From Orychophragmus violaceus (taxonomy: Eukaryota; Streptophyta; Magnoliopsida; Brassicales; Brassicaceae): DNA of 64,000 bases. Below are positions 34,022 to 46,148 of this stretch, piece by piece (the stretch's first letter is position 1; each line of letters begins with the position of its first letter). The DNA is taken from contig CM058232.1 of NCBI GenBank assembly GCA_030180135.1, positions 93,608,630 to 93,672,629 of the forward strand, given 5' to 3'. The position numbers and the translations under genes were made by a program. The notes under the pieces were generated by a model, which did not search any database, had not been told where the DNA came from, and saw only the letters and a list, made by a program, of their open reading frames with translations.

Positions 34022-34528
34022 ATGCCCCTCAGAATTGGTGGCTTACCTCGCTTATCCTCTAGGCCAGCCATGCGTAGAAGCAATCCAAGTCTTTCTAAAC
34101 GCACCCGCACTGGCAAAAATCCTCATAAGTGTCCAGATATCGAAGATGAGGATTGGGGTAGTGATAAAGATGTGCAGTACACAAAGTGGCTTAAGCATGA
34201 GCAGGTAACACGTCCGTTGACTCCTGATGAGCAAGCATACCTTGTAATGATTCTCCAAATTTCTTGTTTTGTTTTCATTTTTTATTTCTCTTTTTTTTTT
34301 TTTTTTCACAGGTTAATCGAGGTGTTAGTGGTGGTAACTTGGGCAACAGAAAAGTTCACTTTTAACAATGAGAGAGTGCACATGCAAGGAAGATCATTTT
34401 TTTTACTTTGGTTTACTTTCTTACCAAGTATCGGCAAAATAATGTATGCGCAATCTTTCAACGAACAAGTTGTGCATCTATACAAACTGATCTTGAAAGT
34501 TCTTAGAAAGTCTGACTGCACAATATGA
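34022..34528 (+). CDS. unrecognised ORF, 168 codons
   Basis: The N-terminal 75 residues are basic, then acidic (RRSNPSLSKRTRTG; CPDIEDEDWGSDKDVQYTKW; RPLTPDEQAYL) and look protein-like. From about 34,240 the frame crosses a T-rich stretch and turns hydrophobic, which suggests an intron boundary or degeneration there. There is no upstream gene structure. It could be one exon of a broken gene or transposon. Function unknown. Confidence 0.3.
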   Translation: MPLRIGGLPRLSSRPAMRRSNPSLSKRTRTGKNPHKCPDIEDEDWGSDKDVQYTKWLKHEQVTRPLTPDEQAYLVMILQISCFVFIFYFSFFFFFHRLIEVLVVVTWATEKFTFNNERVHMQGRSFFLLWFTFLPSIGKIMYAQSFNEQVVHLYKLILKVLRKSDCTI

Positions 34529-34984
34529 TCGATAAAATTTGATGATTCTAATATTTCAAATTTTTTTCCTTATTTCTCAAGTTCGTTTAATTGATGATGG
34601 TTTTACATTTTTGTTTCCGTTTACGGAGATTAGTACTTTGATAATGTTTTCTTTAGTTCTCCCAATAGTGTTTTTTGCTAATTAATGTTGTGTTTTAAGG
34701 ACAGTAAAACGTATTTTTTTTTTTACTTTTTAACTAAACCCAAATTAAATTTGAACCAAGTCTATAGTTAAACCAATTCCTAATTTGGGCAAATTTTTTA
34801 AAACCAATCTACCACATAAAACGCACTCCCTTTCTCTCCCCCTTTTTGTCTTGAATCAGAGGAAGAACAACAATTAAAACGTTCCAATAAGAGGCTTTAT
34901 CTGGGACCAGAGTGAACATTTTTTTTATAAAGGAATTCCTATTTAAAACTGGAAAAAGAAGTTTTACAAAGTTAGGTTTATTGG
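34529..34984. other. AT-rich spacer, no gene seen
   Basis: Poly-T and poly-A stretches only. Confidence 0.5.
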
Positions 34985-36420
34985 CTAACTTTGACTCAAT
35001 GCTTTAGTTGTCTCTTCGGCTCGGGCTAAGATTGCTAAAAATGGATTCATTGTAGCCGAAGGATGCCGCCAATTAAAGCTTATTATGTCTAAAGGTGGAG
35101 ACATGAAACAAGATTGAATCAGGCCAAAAACAAAGAAGGCTAGTTTTGTTTGAATCAGGTTAAAAGAGATTGGGTTTTGGGCACCAACCTTTGCTCTAGT
35201 GATCGTAGTAAGTGGATGGTGTGTTGGATAATTGGCTGTTGATATGGACAAAAGCACCGCAACTATCAGTTGATCATTGAAGTAGTTTCCTTCTAGTTGT
35301 TGTAGAATGAGCACCGCTTCTTAATGCTGTTTGATTTGGCGTTTTTACAGAGCTAGAAGTGGCACCATCACGCTTTGGAATAGCTGGTGTTTTTCGTGAG
35401 ACCACATAAGAAGGAATTACGTAAGATTGTTGAACTGATACAGAAAATAGATACAAGGACTAATCTTAGTGAGTAAGACTTCCTCGCCTAGCTGATGAAG
35501 CGTGAGTTCTATCTTCTATAGGACCAAGATCTTAGCTTTGCGGTATGCTCAGAACATCCATCTCCACGAGCAATAGGAAATCTCATTGCACTGGTAAAAT
35601 CATGTTGGGGGTCATGAACTCGTGTAACATGTTATTGAAGAGGGGGAAAGTCATGAGCGGTGAACAGAGGTGTTTCTTAAACCAGATGTGAGAATAATCT
35701 GGCGTAGTTTGTTGAGAGGGAGACATTGTTGCAGGAACTGTTGAAACAATCGATGATGAATCAGCTGATGTGACATATTTCTGCCATGCTGGAAGAAATG
35801 TAGTTCAAGCAATTGGGTGAAATATGTGGCAAACATCAGAATATGGAAAACTATGCTCATCAAATAAAACATGGTGTGATATAAACATTCCCAGTTGCTG
35901 GGAGGAGATACCGGCAGCCCTTGTATTTGTCCTTATAACCAAGAAAAAATGTAGTGTAAAGAATGGGGATCAAACTTGTTTGCAGAATAATCGAGTACAT
36001 TATGGAAACAAGAGAATCCAAAACTTCTAAGGGTAGAGTAGTCAAGGGCTGTACTATGAAGAATTTCATAAGGGCTTTGTTTTTTTCAAGAACTGATGGG
36101 GGAAGTAGACTATTGAGGAAATATGCAGTGTAAAATGCCTCCACCCAATATTTATGAGTTATTTTACTTTGAAACATTATAGTCCAACCGAGATCTGTGA
36201 TGTGCCGCTGTTTTCGTTTGGCTAAACCATTTTGTTGCGACGTGTAAGGGCATGAGATGTATTGTTGAATTCCTGAAATATTTAAATGTGATAGTAATTT
36301 CGGACTTGTAATTCACCCCTCCATCAAATTGAAACAAACCAATATTTGAACAAAACAAATCATCAACAAGCTTCTGAAACCAAATAATGTAGAGAAAAGC
36401 CTGATCTCCTTTTTAAAGCA
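34985..36420 (-). pseudogene. Ty1/copia polyprotein fragment (integrase C-terminal region)
   Basis: On the minus strand the frames carry copia integrase landmarks: near 36,220-36,300 QQYISCPYTSQQNGLA, then ITHKYWVEAFYTAYFLNSLL (about 36,110-36,170), and FFLGYKDKYKGCRYLLP with a following VYI (about 35,880-35,950). Further downstream, decayed spacer sequence (DICHIFHP-like) runs to about 35,000. Multiple frame changes and stops make it inactive. No LTRs were assigned. Confidence 0.72.
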
Positions 36421-36469
36421 TTGAACCAATATTATTTCCCTATTCACATTTGGCTTATAGCGCGAGTGA

Positions 36470-37117
36470 ACTCCGAACGATGGGCAGAGAAAGGCCCATC
36501 GGCGGTTAGGACCGCGACCATTAGCAGGTCGACCCGGCACGAACGGAACAAGGATATTCGGCAGAGTATTAAGACAAGCCAACCACGGTCGTAGTATGGG
36601 TGATACGTACGACCGAGAAGCTGTCTTGACCATTCGTGGATAGGGTCGCTTAGCGACCATGGATAGTTACTCGGATTGGTCGAATGGCCGAATTGAGATA
36701 TTAGAGAGTTAATGGGATTGATGCATATATAATCGGATAACTGGGTTGATGGATTATATAAGTATATGGAAGGAATATTTATGTGTCTATATGTGCAGGA
36801 CATGAGGTTGAACGTGGCAATGAACATGCCTAGGAGCACGGGACACAAGACCAATGGGACGAGTGATGTATTAGACTGGATAGTTAGGATTGTACAATTA
36901 TATAGCCTATTGAGCATACTCTACATTGTATCAGTACCTTTGTATTATTAATAAAATATCCAGTTCATTTTCTTATGTTGATATGCTTATTGGCTTAGAA
37001 TCTAAGTGATCGGAATATAAGAATATATGGAATGGATAACATATATTTAGTCTTAAAAAGGACCGGATGGGTTAAGAGGCAACCTCCTCGGCCTTGATGC
37101 GAGGATATGGTGTTTCA
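36470..37117 (+). repeat. LTR of a truncated Ty3/gypsy-type element
   Basis: A GC-rich head and an AT-rich tail with an aataaaa word near 36,950 precede a CA at 37,116-37,117. The initiator-Met primer site ttggtatcagagca follows at 37,120-37,133. The left edge is a guess. Confidence 0.5.
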
Positions 37118-37119
37118 AG

Positions 37120-37780
37120 TTGGTATCAGAGCAAAGTTGTTTCTAGGACAGTTTGGTTAGTGCAGACACCACTCGTCCGAGTCCAGATGTTCCACGTTAA
37201 ATATATTTTCTTAGGTTTGGAGATCAATTGTTATGAAAGATAACTTATTGAATCTTCAAGTTGGACGAAGCAAATATGGAAGGAGTAGGAAATAAAAGGA
37301 GCTGACTGGTACATGGTATGGTGCGAAGGAACAGACCGCTCCGAACACACCTGGACTAACCGAACTTGTGGTTGTCAAGACGTGCACGATACCTACGATT
37401 TCCCCTACACCCGTTGAGACTGGGATTAGAGATCTAGATGTCCGCGACAGGGTGGAACTCTAGGATAATGTGAGAGATGGTGTTGCGGGTGAGGTCCAGT
37501 CGACCGCGGTTCCAAACATTGGTGAGATGTGGAACATGATGAAGACGGTCATGGAACATCTGACGGTCCTAACCCAGCATGCCCCACCAGTGGATAGGCC
37601 AGCTGATGTTCGGCCTAGGGTCCGCCTCGACCAACCGGTGGATAATGATCCGATGGACGGTTAACCAGATGTGGTTGAGATAGACCCACCTCCGATCAAC
37701 ATTGTTCGGAAGGTGTACTATCGTGCATTCTGGGCCACATCACCAAGCTAGGCACGAAGCAATTCAAGGGGAGTGCGTAT
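37120..37780 (+). pseudogene. decayed gag leader of the truncated gypsy-type element
   Basis: After the primer site, several frames carry gag-like low-complexity sequence. The longest, 37,470-37,664, encodes VPNIGEMWNMMKTVMEHLTV and a Pro/Asp-rich tail, followed by PDVVEIDPPPINIVRKVYYR. It is truncated before any zinc knuckle. The next element begins at about 37,790. Confidence 0.45.
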
Positions 37781-37789
37781 CCTTTTACG

Positions 37790-38814
37790 GCTTTTAACCA
37801 TGATATATGTCTTTATTATCCGGTCTTTTAGTGTGTTTTGGAGTCCTTTCAAGTGATTTACATGTTTATGCACCCATGGCGTCGATCGACAGAGATGCGT
37901 GATCAGATATCTCTCGACGATTAATGAATATTTCTAGAAATTGCAGCTTGGCCCAAAAGTTTCTAATAATTACAAATAAGCCCATAACATGTTTAGACTA
38001 TTATATTAGAGTTTTTAAGCCATTGTTTAGACTACGCTTTACTTATCAGAAATAAAGAGATTTTGAGGCTGGTCTTGTACTCGACAGAGAAGAGATTTCA
38101 AACCCTTTTTTTCTATCCCTTTTATTTCATGTCTTTTGTTTCAGCAGCCATGTCTGAGTAGTTCTCCATTTAGGTTTAGGGATTCTCATTAGAGATTTCA
38201 AGGAATATTAGGTTAATCAATCTGTAGGGATTCATAACTTCTAGTTCAACATCTAGGATTGTTCTTAATGATTAATGTGAATTAGCTACCAGAATTTATG
38301 ATGTTAGGTTGATTCTTGCAACAAAAGTTGGTTAATTAGCTAGACATAACCTAGATGAGAAATTTGTCTATTCGCAAAGAATTTTGGCTAAAGAAAATTG
38401 TGAACGAAAGAACCTGAGATTATTACATGTTTACGATCTCTAGAACTAGCAACAAAGATTGGTTTGCTAGGTTGGTAGACATAGATAATATTTGCAATGA
38501 CAGTTGGTTTCTTATGATTCTGTGATTCTAGTTCTAGAACAATTCTTAATTCGATCCTGATTGATTTATTAGTATGTATTCCTGATTTCCTGAGAACTCC
38601 CTTGACCAGATGCTTCACTTGATTGATTACAAACCGTTTGGTTTACTTTATTGCTTTGATTTACTGCTCTATTCTCTGCTGTTGCTTAGCTTAATTCGAA
38701 CCTCCGTAGTCTATCGTAAGATTCTTGAGTCTCTGTGGATTTGACCCCTATATACTACTAGTCACGTCTGTGCACTTGCAGTGTAGCTCTAGAGATTAAA
38801 ACTCGAGCATATCA
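37790..38814 (+). repeat. LTR of a third Athila-like element (element D), 5' end damaged
   Basis: Begins within ccatgatatatg..., resembling the LTR start of B and C, and ends ...gagcatatca like the B LTR. It contains a gcgtcgatcgacag box near 37,880. Overall it is clearly related to but diverged from B. Confidence 0.75.
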
Positions 38815-38819
38815 AGTTT

Positions 38820-38837
38820 TGGCGCCATTTTCGGGGA
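38820..38837 (+). other. element D primer-binding site (tRNA-Asp type)
   Basis: tggcgccattttcgggga, a slightly mutated form of the site in B and C. Confidence 0.7.
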
Positions 38838-39059
38838 CTCTTTTAAGTCTTCGATAGATTTGAGTTTAGAATTTAGACTAGGCTTTTCATTTTTATTTTA
38901 CTAATTCATTTTCTGTTTTCTCTGTTTTTGCGTTTCAGGATACGACGAAGAACAAATGCGTCCATCGACATCCGCTTGGCGTCGATCGACACACATGCGA
39001 TTAGCATCGATCGACGCTCTGCTAGGGTCGGTCGACACACTCTGCATGAACCAGACCGT

Positions 39060-40292
39060 TCATGCCTGATCGCACACTAAGGAGTAATCTGAACAAGGAG
39101 CTCGTGAATCTCGGATTTGAGGAGCTTGCAAAGCTCGAGAGAGAACATGAAAGTTCAGAAACCAGTGAATATCTTGAATCCCAATGATGTGATATTGACT
39201 CGGGATGAGAGATGCTGAGAACCATGTCTGCAATGAGTGTGGTCAGAGACTTGATGCAGATGGTAATGTTATTCCTGCAGCTGAACAAAGGATTGTTAAT
39301 CCTAATGCAGAAGCTTAAGGTGGAGGAGTAGGTGAACAAGGAAATCCACAAGATGAAGAGCCACCTAGAGCACCTAATCCTCCAGCTGGGAGGTCACTAG
39401 CTGATTACAATAGGCTTAGTGTGTTCTATGCTAATAGGTCTGCGATTGTACATTCTCCGTTTGCACGGAATGACTTTGAGCTGAAGACTTCTTACTATAC
39501 GCTAGTGGGACCACACCTCTTTCATGGACTCCCACATGAGCATCCTATAGATCACATAGAGAATTTTGAGTCTTTATTTACTAGAATAAAGCACAATGGA
39601 GTGAGCTATGACTTCTTGCACTGCAAGCTTTTCCCTAACTCTCTTGGAGGAGAAGCTGCGAATTGGCTGAAGAGAATTCCACCTGGGACTCTGACTACTT
39701 GGGAAGTAGTGAAGAGGAAATTTCTGAGGCACTTTATGATGATGTTAGATTTGATCATCTAAGAGAGGATCTTCTACAGATCAAGCATGGACATACAGAG
39801 GCCTTGAAAGCAGCATGGGTGAGGTTTAAGATGTACCACAGATATTTCCCTCACCATGGTTTCTCTTAAGTTCATTTGCTGGGAATTTTCTTCAGAGGAG
39901 TTGATTTGTGGTACCAGATGGCTTTGGATGTTGCTAGCAATGGGAATTTCAATACCAAATCTTCAGAGCAAGCTAAGGAGCTGATTGAGAACTTGGTGTG
40001 TAGCTATAGCATTAAGAATTCTGATCTGGAAAGGAAGAAATATGGTGGAAATGTTGATAGTTCACAAATGGCAGAGATGAAGAACAATATTGATTTTGTT
40101 CATAGCATTTTACTTGAGAAGAAGCAAGTCCGTTTTGCTGCAGATATTGATGAGTCTGAGAACGTCAATTACATAGGTGTAGCTGGTTATCAAGGTCAGA
40201 GATATGAAATCAGCAGGGACAGACTTATGGTTACACACCAAGGTCGGAAGAGCCGGGTTGGTCAGGATTCATCTCGATCTAACGAACCCTAG
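39060..40292 (+). pseudogene. element D gag, decayed
   Basis: Three frames together cover the capsid region. 39,421-39,762 has FYANRSAIVHSPFARNDFEL, FHGLPHEHPIDHIENFESLF and EAANWLKRIPPGTLTTWE. 39,663-39,869 runs to YFPHHGFS. 39,876-40,292 has LGIFFRGVDLWYQMALDVAS and ENVNYIGVAGYQGQRYE. It is homologous to the element C gag. Frameshifts lie near 39,740 and 39,870. The sequence stops at about 40,240, before the protease-like domain. Confidence 0.8.
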
Positions 40293-40345
40293 ATCTGATT
40301 CTTAAGATAGGAAGATCTACGGATGTCCCCACAGTCGGCGCCAAA

Positions 40346-40814
40346 TGTGAGATCGTGATTCACACCAAGGATTTACATTCGTGGATTTGGACTTTGAATA
40401 AATGAGCAATGTAGATTTACTATGAATCAAAGATGTATTTAAGATTGAATGTCGAGATCGAACTTATTCAACCGATATGATGTATACAAAAGAGATTAAA
40501 GCTACTAGTCGAAGTGTTCTGTAAAAATTGGAATGTCTTGAATGATCTTCTACTCTTCCTTAAACTGATATGATCTCTCTATCTTCTGTTCCGATCTGTT
40601 GACATCTCGTTGGCAACGATCTCCTCTTTTCCTTGATTTGCGGAAGTTGTTGCGACGATCTGGTCGTTAACCGTGATACCCTCTTTTGTCGAACTCGATC
40701 AATCAATGCCTTAAAGTATTTAGGCCTTCACTGACTTGTGGTTAAACGGGCCCTTGGCCACAATTGAGCCTTCTTGTCAGTTAGTTGGTCGGATCGTGAG
40801 ATCTAGCGCCAACA
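40346..40814 (-). repeat. solo/truncated LTR of another element, minus orientation
   Basis: TGTGAGATCGTG...GCGCCAACA is flanked on its left by ggcgcca at 40,337-40,343, part of a primer-site-like word (tggcgccgactgtgggga on the minus strand, 40,327-40,344). So this is a 469-bp LTR in minus orientation with about 80 bp of adjoining internal sequence, fused to the broken element D. Confidence 0.6.
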
Positions 40815-41333
40815 ATACCCATACCCACATGTATACTAACTAAATATCCAATAAAGTAAAATACTTATTCCGTTCAGTTACAAGTTCAGATATTTTCTTC
40901 GGGTGACAATTGTTTTTTGGTTCAATATATTAATTAATGTATTTTAGTAATGGGATCAGAATAGCAAAATGAGAAGGTTTGTGTCAATGTAACGAATTCA
41001 TTAACTGAAGATGACAAGTGTATAGATAAACAGAACAAATGAGCCCTTCGAAGGTAGCAAGGTATGTGTTTCGTTTCTTTTGCTACTTTGATATCTTAAA
41101 CCTTTTGGAAAAACTACAGAGCACCGGTGAAATGAAACAAGTTTCTTGGAATCTGACAAGCAATCCCACCTGGAATCAAAACTTGCAGGCCATGTTATAG
41201 TGTCGTTGCAAATCCTGCAAATATAATATGCATGCATACTGATTAGTCATTGACCAACATAACATTGGACCATCTGGTCCACTGCTTAGATATGAAACAA
41301 CACATCATTTCATCTACACAATGATAGGTCCTA

Positions 41334-42682
41334 TGTAACATTCGTCTCCCGGCGAACCGGAGACGCGACATTAGGGCACCCGTTGAACCGGAACGGTCCA
41401 ACCAGCTACCTTCTCAATCTGGTCCCAGGAATCCTGCGCACTTTCTTCAGTTCAATTCCACCAATAGCATCGATCGATCGTCAATCCTGCATCCGGACCT
41501 GCGGGGAAAAGGGCACGAGAAAGGAAAAGAGAGGCCTGAGTAATTGTTTCAAACACAATTACCCAGTGAGAGTGGACAAAGGAGTCTGCGATCCCGGCTT
41601 ACGCCACACAACTACGAAACAAGTTCTAAGCTAATATCACCTTGCACGCAATGCCCGAAGGCACATTAAAATCAACCTACGAAATAACTTCATGTCTATG
41701 GTTGCGGACTAGGGCTGCCTTCCCCTAATCCCACCCACAGAACGGCCATTACGCCCTTTCTACTGCAAACAAACTGCTTGCGAACCTTCAAACCACAACA
41801 CACCACCACGGGAGGGCTCGTCAAGACCCTCCTCCGACGATCAAGGACGCGTACCAAAACTCGTTATACGCGCCCTGCCACGCAATCCCTAAAACAGTTC
41901 TATCACACATAACCATCACACACAAACAACGTTTTCAGTTTAGTGATAACCTAGCCGTTCTACGTTCAACAATCAATCACATAGTGCACATTACTAATCC
42001 TAAACTACCTAGGAAAGACGACATTAACGAAGGACTCGTGTCCGGAATTGGAATGCAATAGGAAAGGGTCAAACCGATCCTCACCTTGGCCAAAGAAGGG
42101 AAAAAAGTAATTTAGGAATCCCTGATTCCCAAACGGTCTTCAGATCTGGAAAGAGGACGGAATGACAAGTGGATTAGGCCTTCATCTTGCTCAATTCGGA
42201 TTTAGGATGAGCTACTTATGATCAATTGAAAATAATCAGCCCAAACCAGCTTAAACCGAACGAGACCTGTCAACCCGACCAGGCCCGGTCAACCCAAACC
42301 GGCCCGTTCAACCCGACCCGTCCCGGTCAACCCGACCCGGCCCGGTCAACCCGACCCGGCCCGGTCAACCCCACCTGGTCAAGGGTCAACAGCGGCAGCT
42401 CCGGTGGTCCGGCGGTGGAGCTCCGGTGGTCCGGCGGTGGAGCTCCGGCGACTGGTCGTCGGTCTCCGGTCACGAGCACTGCTCGCTCTTTGGAATTTTG
42501 TGACAAATGAGTAGCCCCTCTCCTCCTTTTATAGGGAAAAGAGCTAGGGTTTCCCTCCTTAATGAGTTGGGCCTTGGGCTTTGGGCTTAAATTAGAAAAG
42601 AAAACACATTAATAAAGGGATTTAGACATGGGCTTCACTTCTTTTCTTCAAAAATTTTGGGCTTGGGTTTTGGGCTATTAAA
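41334..42682 (-). repeat. left (3') LTR with expanded internal repeats, about 1,349 bp
   Basis: Homologous to 44,455-45,672 but about 130 bp longer. At 42,275-42,375 a unit of about 19 bp (gacccggcccggtcaaccc) occurs about five times, and at 42,395-42,450 a 24-bp unit (ccggtggtccggcggtggagct-like) occurs twice. The right LTR has only one or two of the former. Confidence 0.9.
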
Positions 42683-44454
42683 TTCCCCCCCCCCCCCTTA
42701 AAAAGAATTCGTCCCAGAATTCTGGGGCAAGAGTTATTCACCGCAACTCCTTACCAACAGCCACTCCGCAATTTCGCTGAACAGAAACTGATTTCGATCG
42801 GTTACTCACTTGAAATGATCTTGTCCTTGATCCTAGGAGGCTGCTTCTCCCCCCCCCCTTATTTCAAACCACACTCTGAAGTGTCCTTCTCCTTGGTGCC
42901 AATCCGATAGCAGCTTCCAGAATGCGTTACAAATGCCACATGCCCCGCCCATGCCCATTAGGGTTGGTCTTCAACGTTTGAAAACAACACTCATCCTTCG
43001 AGTGTTTCTAAGTCTTGAATGAGATGCTCCGCTTCCAATCCAATTCTCCTCAACGATTTCCATTACCGTGTCATAGTGTATCATCCAATTCCAAATGGAT
43101 TCTCTTCGAGGGTTTCCATTCCCGTGCACCATGGCGTTGACTGTTGCACAAGCAGACAACCTTGATTATCCTCCGTGAACGATTCAATTAACCATGTCCA
43201 TTATGGCTTCCTGACATGTGGGGAACGACCCACCACGATTCCGCTACGCACTCTGATTTCCAAACTGACTCCCAATCTGACTTGTGGGGGAACGACCCAC
43301 CACGCTTCCGATGCGCACTCTGATTCCCAAACCGACTTCCAATCTGATTTCCAGCTCAAGGTTTCCTACCTTGTGATTCAGCCGTGGTGCTTTCCAAACA
43401 CCATCCTTTGGGGTTCCTTCCTTGTTTACACTTGCCATCCTTTGCTCTCCCTTGCAGCTTTTTGCCAATCCGCCATAGTGTTGTCCTAACACTCTTATGT
43501 TGGATTTCCATCTCCAATAGCCTGCTTTATCCACTTGCGCTTGCAACCAATAGAAGTCCCGCTGACTAGGCAATTCCAAATGTCACAATGTCACTTTCCC
43601 AATGCTTTTGCGATCTCCTTTCCCTCGTGAAGAACTCCCTTAGCTGCTCCAGTAATCCACAAAGAACTCCAAGGCAGACCGTTTCCTTTCCGGTTCCACC
43701 GTTGAATCTTGAGCCCGCCGTACCACGAAGATCTTCTCCAGCTTCCAGCTTGATCAGACTTCAAACAAGCCGTCCATAACTCATTGAAGTTGATGTCACA
43801 AACCGATTCCAAGATTCCATACTTGGAATAGATTCGGACAGCCTCCTATTGCTCCTTGTGCACCAAACGTCATGAACAACTCATGTCGCTTATTCCAATT
43901 GGAACACCACCACTTCCTACGGCTTCCTGGCGATCCGGTCTTTCCTCTTGCAGTTTCTGCAGCACTTCTTGCAGCTCCTACAATGCTCCTAGCAGCACCC
44001 CCGCATTAGCTCCTCGCCCGAACGTCTCCACATCCTTATCGCCTTATCACGCTTGGTTAGACAAAACTCCGAACGTAGGATAACCCCGACACACACCTCG
44101 ATAGTAGAGACCATTCTGTAGGCGCACACCGCAACATACATCCCAACATACACCTCACGGCACACATCACGACATACATCTCAGCACACATCTTACAGGC
44201 AGTAGCACCACTAAGGTCTAAAGACAACAATCCCCAACCTGCGAGGAAAATCTAACTAAACTAGGAACAATGCGGAGAATAATCGAGGATATAATTGGGG
44301 CTTGAAAAACATTTCGCAAAGTAACCATTTTATAAAATTTCGCAAACACATTTGAAAAGTTTTGAAATTTTTTGAAAATAGGTTTTGGGAAACAACGAAA
44401 GCTGATCCCCCATGACGACACTGGGGGATCTTAACCCAGACTCTGATACCAAAT
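42683..44454 (-). other. non-coding interior of the LARD-like element
   Basis: No conserved protein in any frame; short frames on both strands look incidental. A unit of about 64 bp containing gaacgacccaccacg is duplicated in tandem at 43,215-43,350. Confidence 0.7.
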
Positions 44455-45672
44455 TGTAACACCCGTCTCCCGGCAAACCGGAGACGCGACATTAGGGAAC
44501 CCGTTGAACCGGAACGGTCCAACCAGCTGCCTTCTCAATCTGGTCCCAGGAATCTTCCGCGCTTTCTTCGGTTCAAATCTACCAATAGCACGTCAATCCT
44601 GCATCCGGACCTGCGGGGAAAAGGGCACGAGAAAGGAAAAGAGAGGCATGAGTAATTGTTTCAAACACAATTACCCAGTGAGGGCGGACAAAGGAGTCTG
44701 CGATCCCGGCTTACGCCACACAACTATGAAACAAGTTCTAAGATAATATCACCTTGCACGCAATGCCCGAAGGCACATTACAATCAACCTACGAAATAAC
44801 TACATGTCTATGTTTGCGGACTAGGGTTGCCTTCCCCTAATCCCACCCACGGACCGGCCATTACGCCCTTTCCACAGCAAACAAACGACTCGCGAACCTT
44901 CGAACCACAACACACCACCACGGGAAGGCTCGTCAAGACTCTCCTCCGACGATCAAGGATGGTACCAAAACTCGTTATACGTGCCCTGCCACGCAATCCC
45001 TAAAACAATTCTATCACACATATCCATCACAAACAAGCAACGTTTTCAGTTTAGTGATAACCTAGCCGTTCTACGTTCAACAATCTATCACATAGTGCAC
45101 ATTACTAATTATAAACTACCTAGGAAAGCCGACATTAACTAAGGACTCGTGTCCGGAATCGGAATGGAAGGCAAGGGTCAAACCGATCCCCACCTTGGCC
45201 AAAGAAGGGCAAAACATAATTTAGGAATCTCTGATTCCCGAACGGTCTTTAGATCTGGAAAGAGGACGGAAAGACAAGTGTATTAAGCCTTCGTCTTGCT
45301 CAATTCGGGTTTAGGATGAGCTAGTTATGATCAATTGAAAATAACCAGCCCAAACCAGCTTAAACCGAACCAGACCTGTCAACCCGACCAGGCCCGGTCA
45401 ACCCGACCCAGTCAAGGGTCAACGGCGGGGGCTCCGGCGACTGGTCGTCGGTCTTCGGTCACGAGCGCTGCTCGCTCTTTGGAATTGTGTGACAAATGAG
45501 GAGCCCCTCTCCTCCTTTTATAGGGAAAAGAGCTAGGGCTTCCCTCCTTAACGAGTTGGGTCTTGGGCTTTGGGCTTAAATCAGAAAACAAAAACACATT
45601 AATAAAGGGATTTAGACATGGGCTTCACTTCTTTTCTTCAAAAATTTTGGGCTTGGGTTTTGGGCCATTACA
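44455..45672 (-). repeat. right (5') LTR, 1,218 bp
   Basis: Begins TGTAACACCCGTCTCCCGG and ends GGGCCATTACA on the plus strand; direct repeat of 41,334-42,682. Confidence 0.92.
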
Positions 45673-46148
45673 TCCTAAGTCATAACAATGGATCAGTAGT
45701 ACGATGAAAGAACAACTTATCCAACATTTTATTGATAAAATATGCAAAGAAAAAGAAGGGTTTTTACAAAGTCCAACACTTTGATATGAGCATCTCAAGC
45801 AGATCCTAAAATGAATCCTATATTATCAACTGAGATTACTTTTATGGAAACAGAATGCACAATCCGCTTCGTTTGAAACATATATTAGCAAAGATGCAAA
45901 CTTTCCTCGTTTTCAATCATGACCATCATCAATGAGACGAGATTAAGGAGCTTTAATTGGACCAGGCGCTAATAAAACAGTTTGATGAAGACACCTTCTG
46001 ATAAGCAACCCCAGCTTTGATTGCTAAGAGATAGCAATGAAGTGAGTAAGGCTGATGCAGTAACACTATGTAAAGGTATAAGCGAAATCCCTGCACTCAG
46101 TTCCACAGGGATCCTTCAAACTCGTTGGCCGCCATGTTTAACTCTTTT

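Larger units (their letters stand above)
41334..45672 (-). mobile_element. non-coding LTR retroelement (LARD/TRIM-like), TSD tccta
   Basis: Perfect 5-bp duplication tccta (41,329-41,333 and 45,673-45,677), and the unoccupied site is visible in the duplicate locus at about 10,210. The LTRs are 41,334-about 42,682 and 44,455-45,672. The orientation is minus: the primer site (tggtatcagag on the minus strand, about 44,442-44,452) adjoins the right LTR, and a poly-C run at 42,685-42,698 (poly-G polypurine tract on the minus strand) adjoins the left. The 1.77-kb interior encodes nothing recognisable, so it depends on enzymes from another element. Confidence 0.92.

Noticed and set aside
43244..43579. 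111-codon frame inside the LARD-like element
   Set aside because: No similarity to gag or pol. It spans an internal tandem repeat and the opposite strand is equally open.
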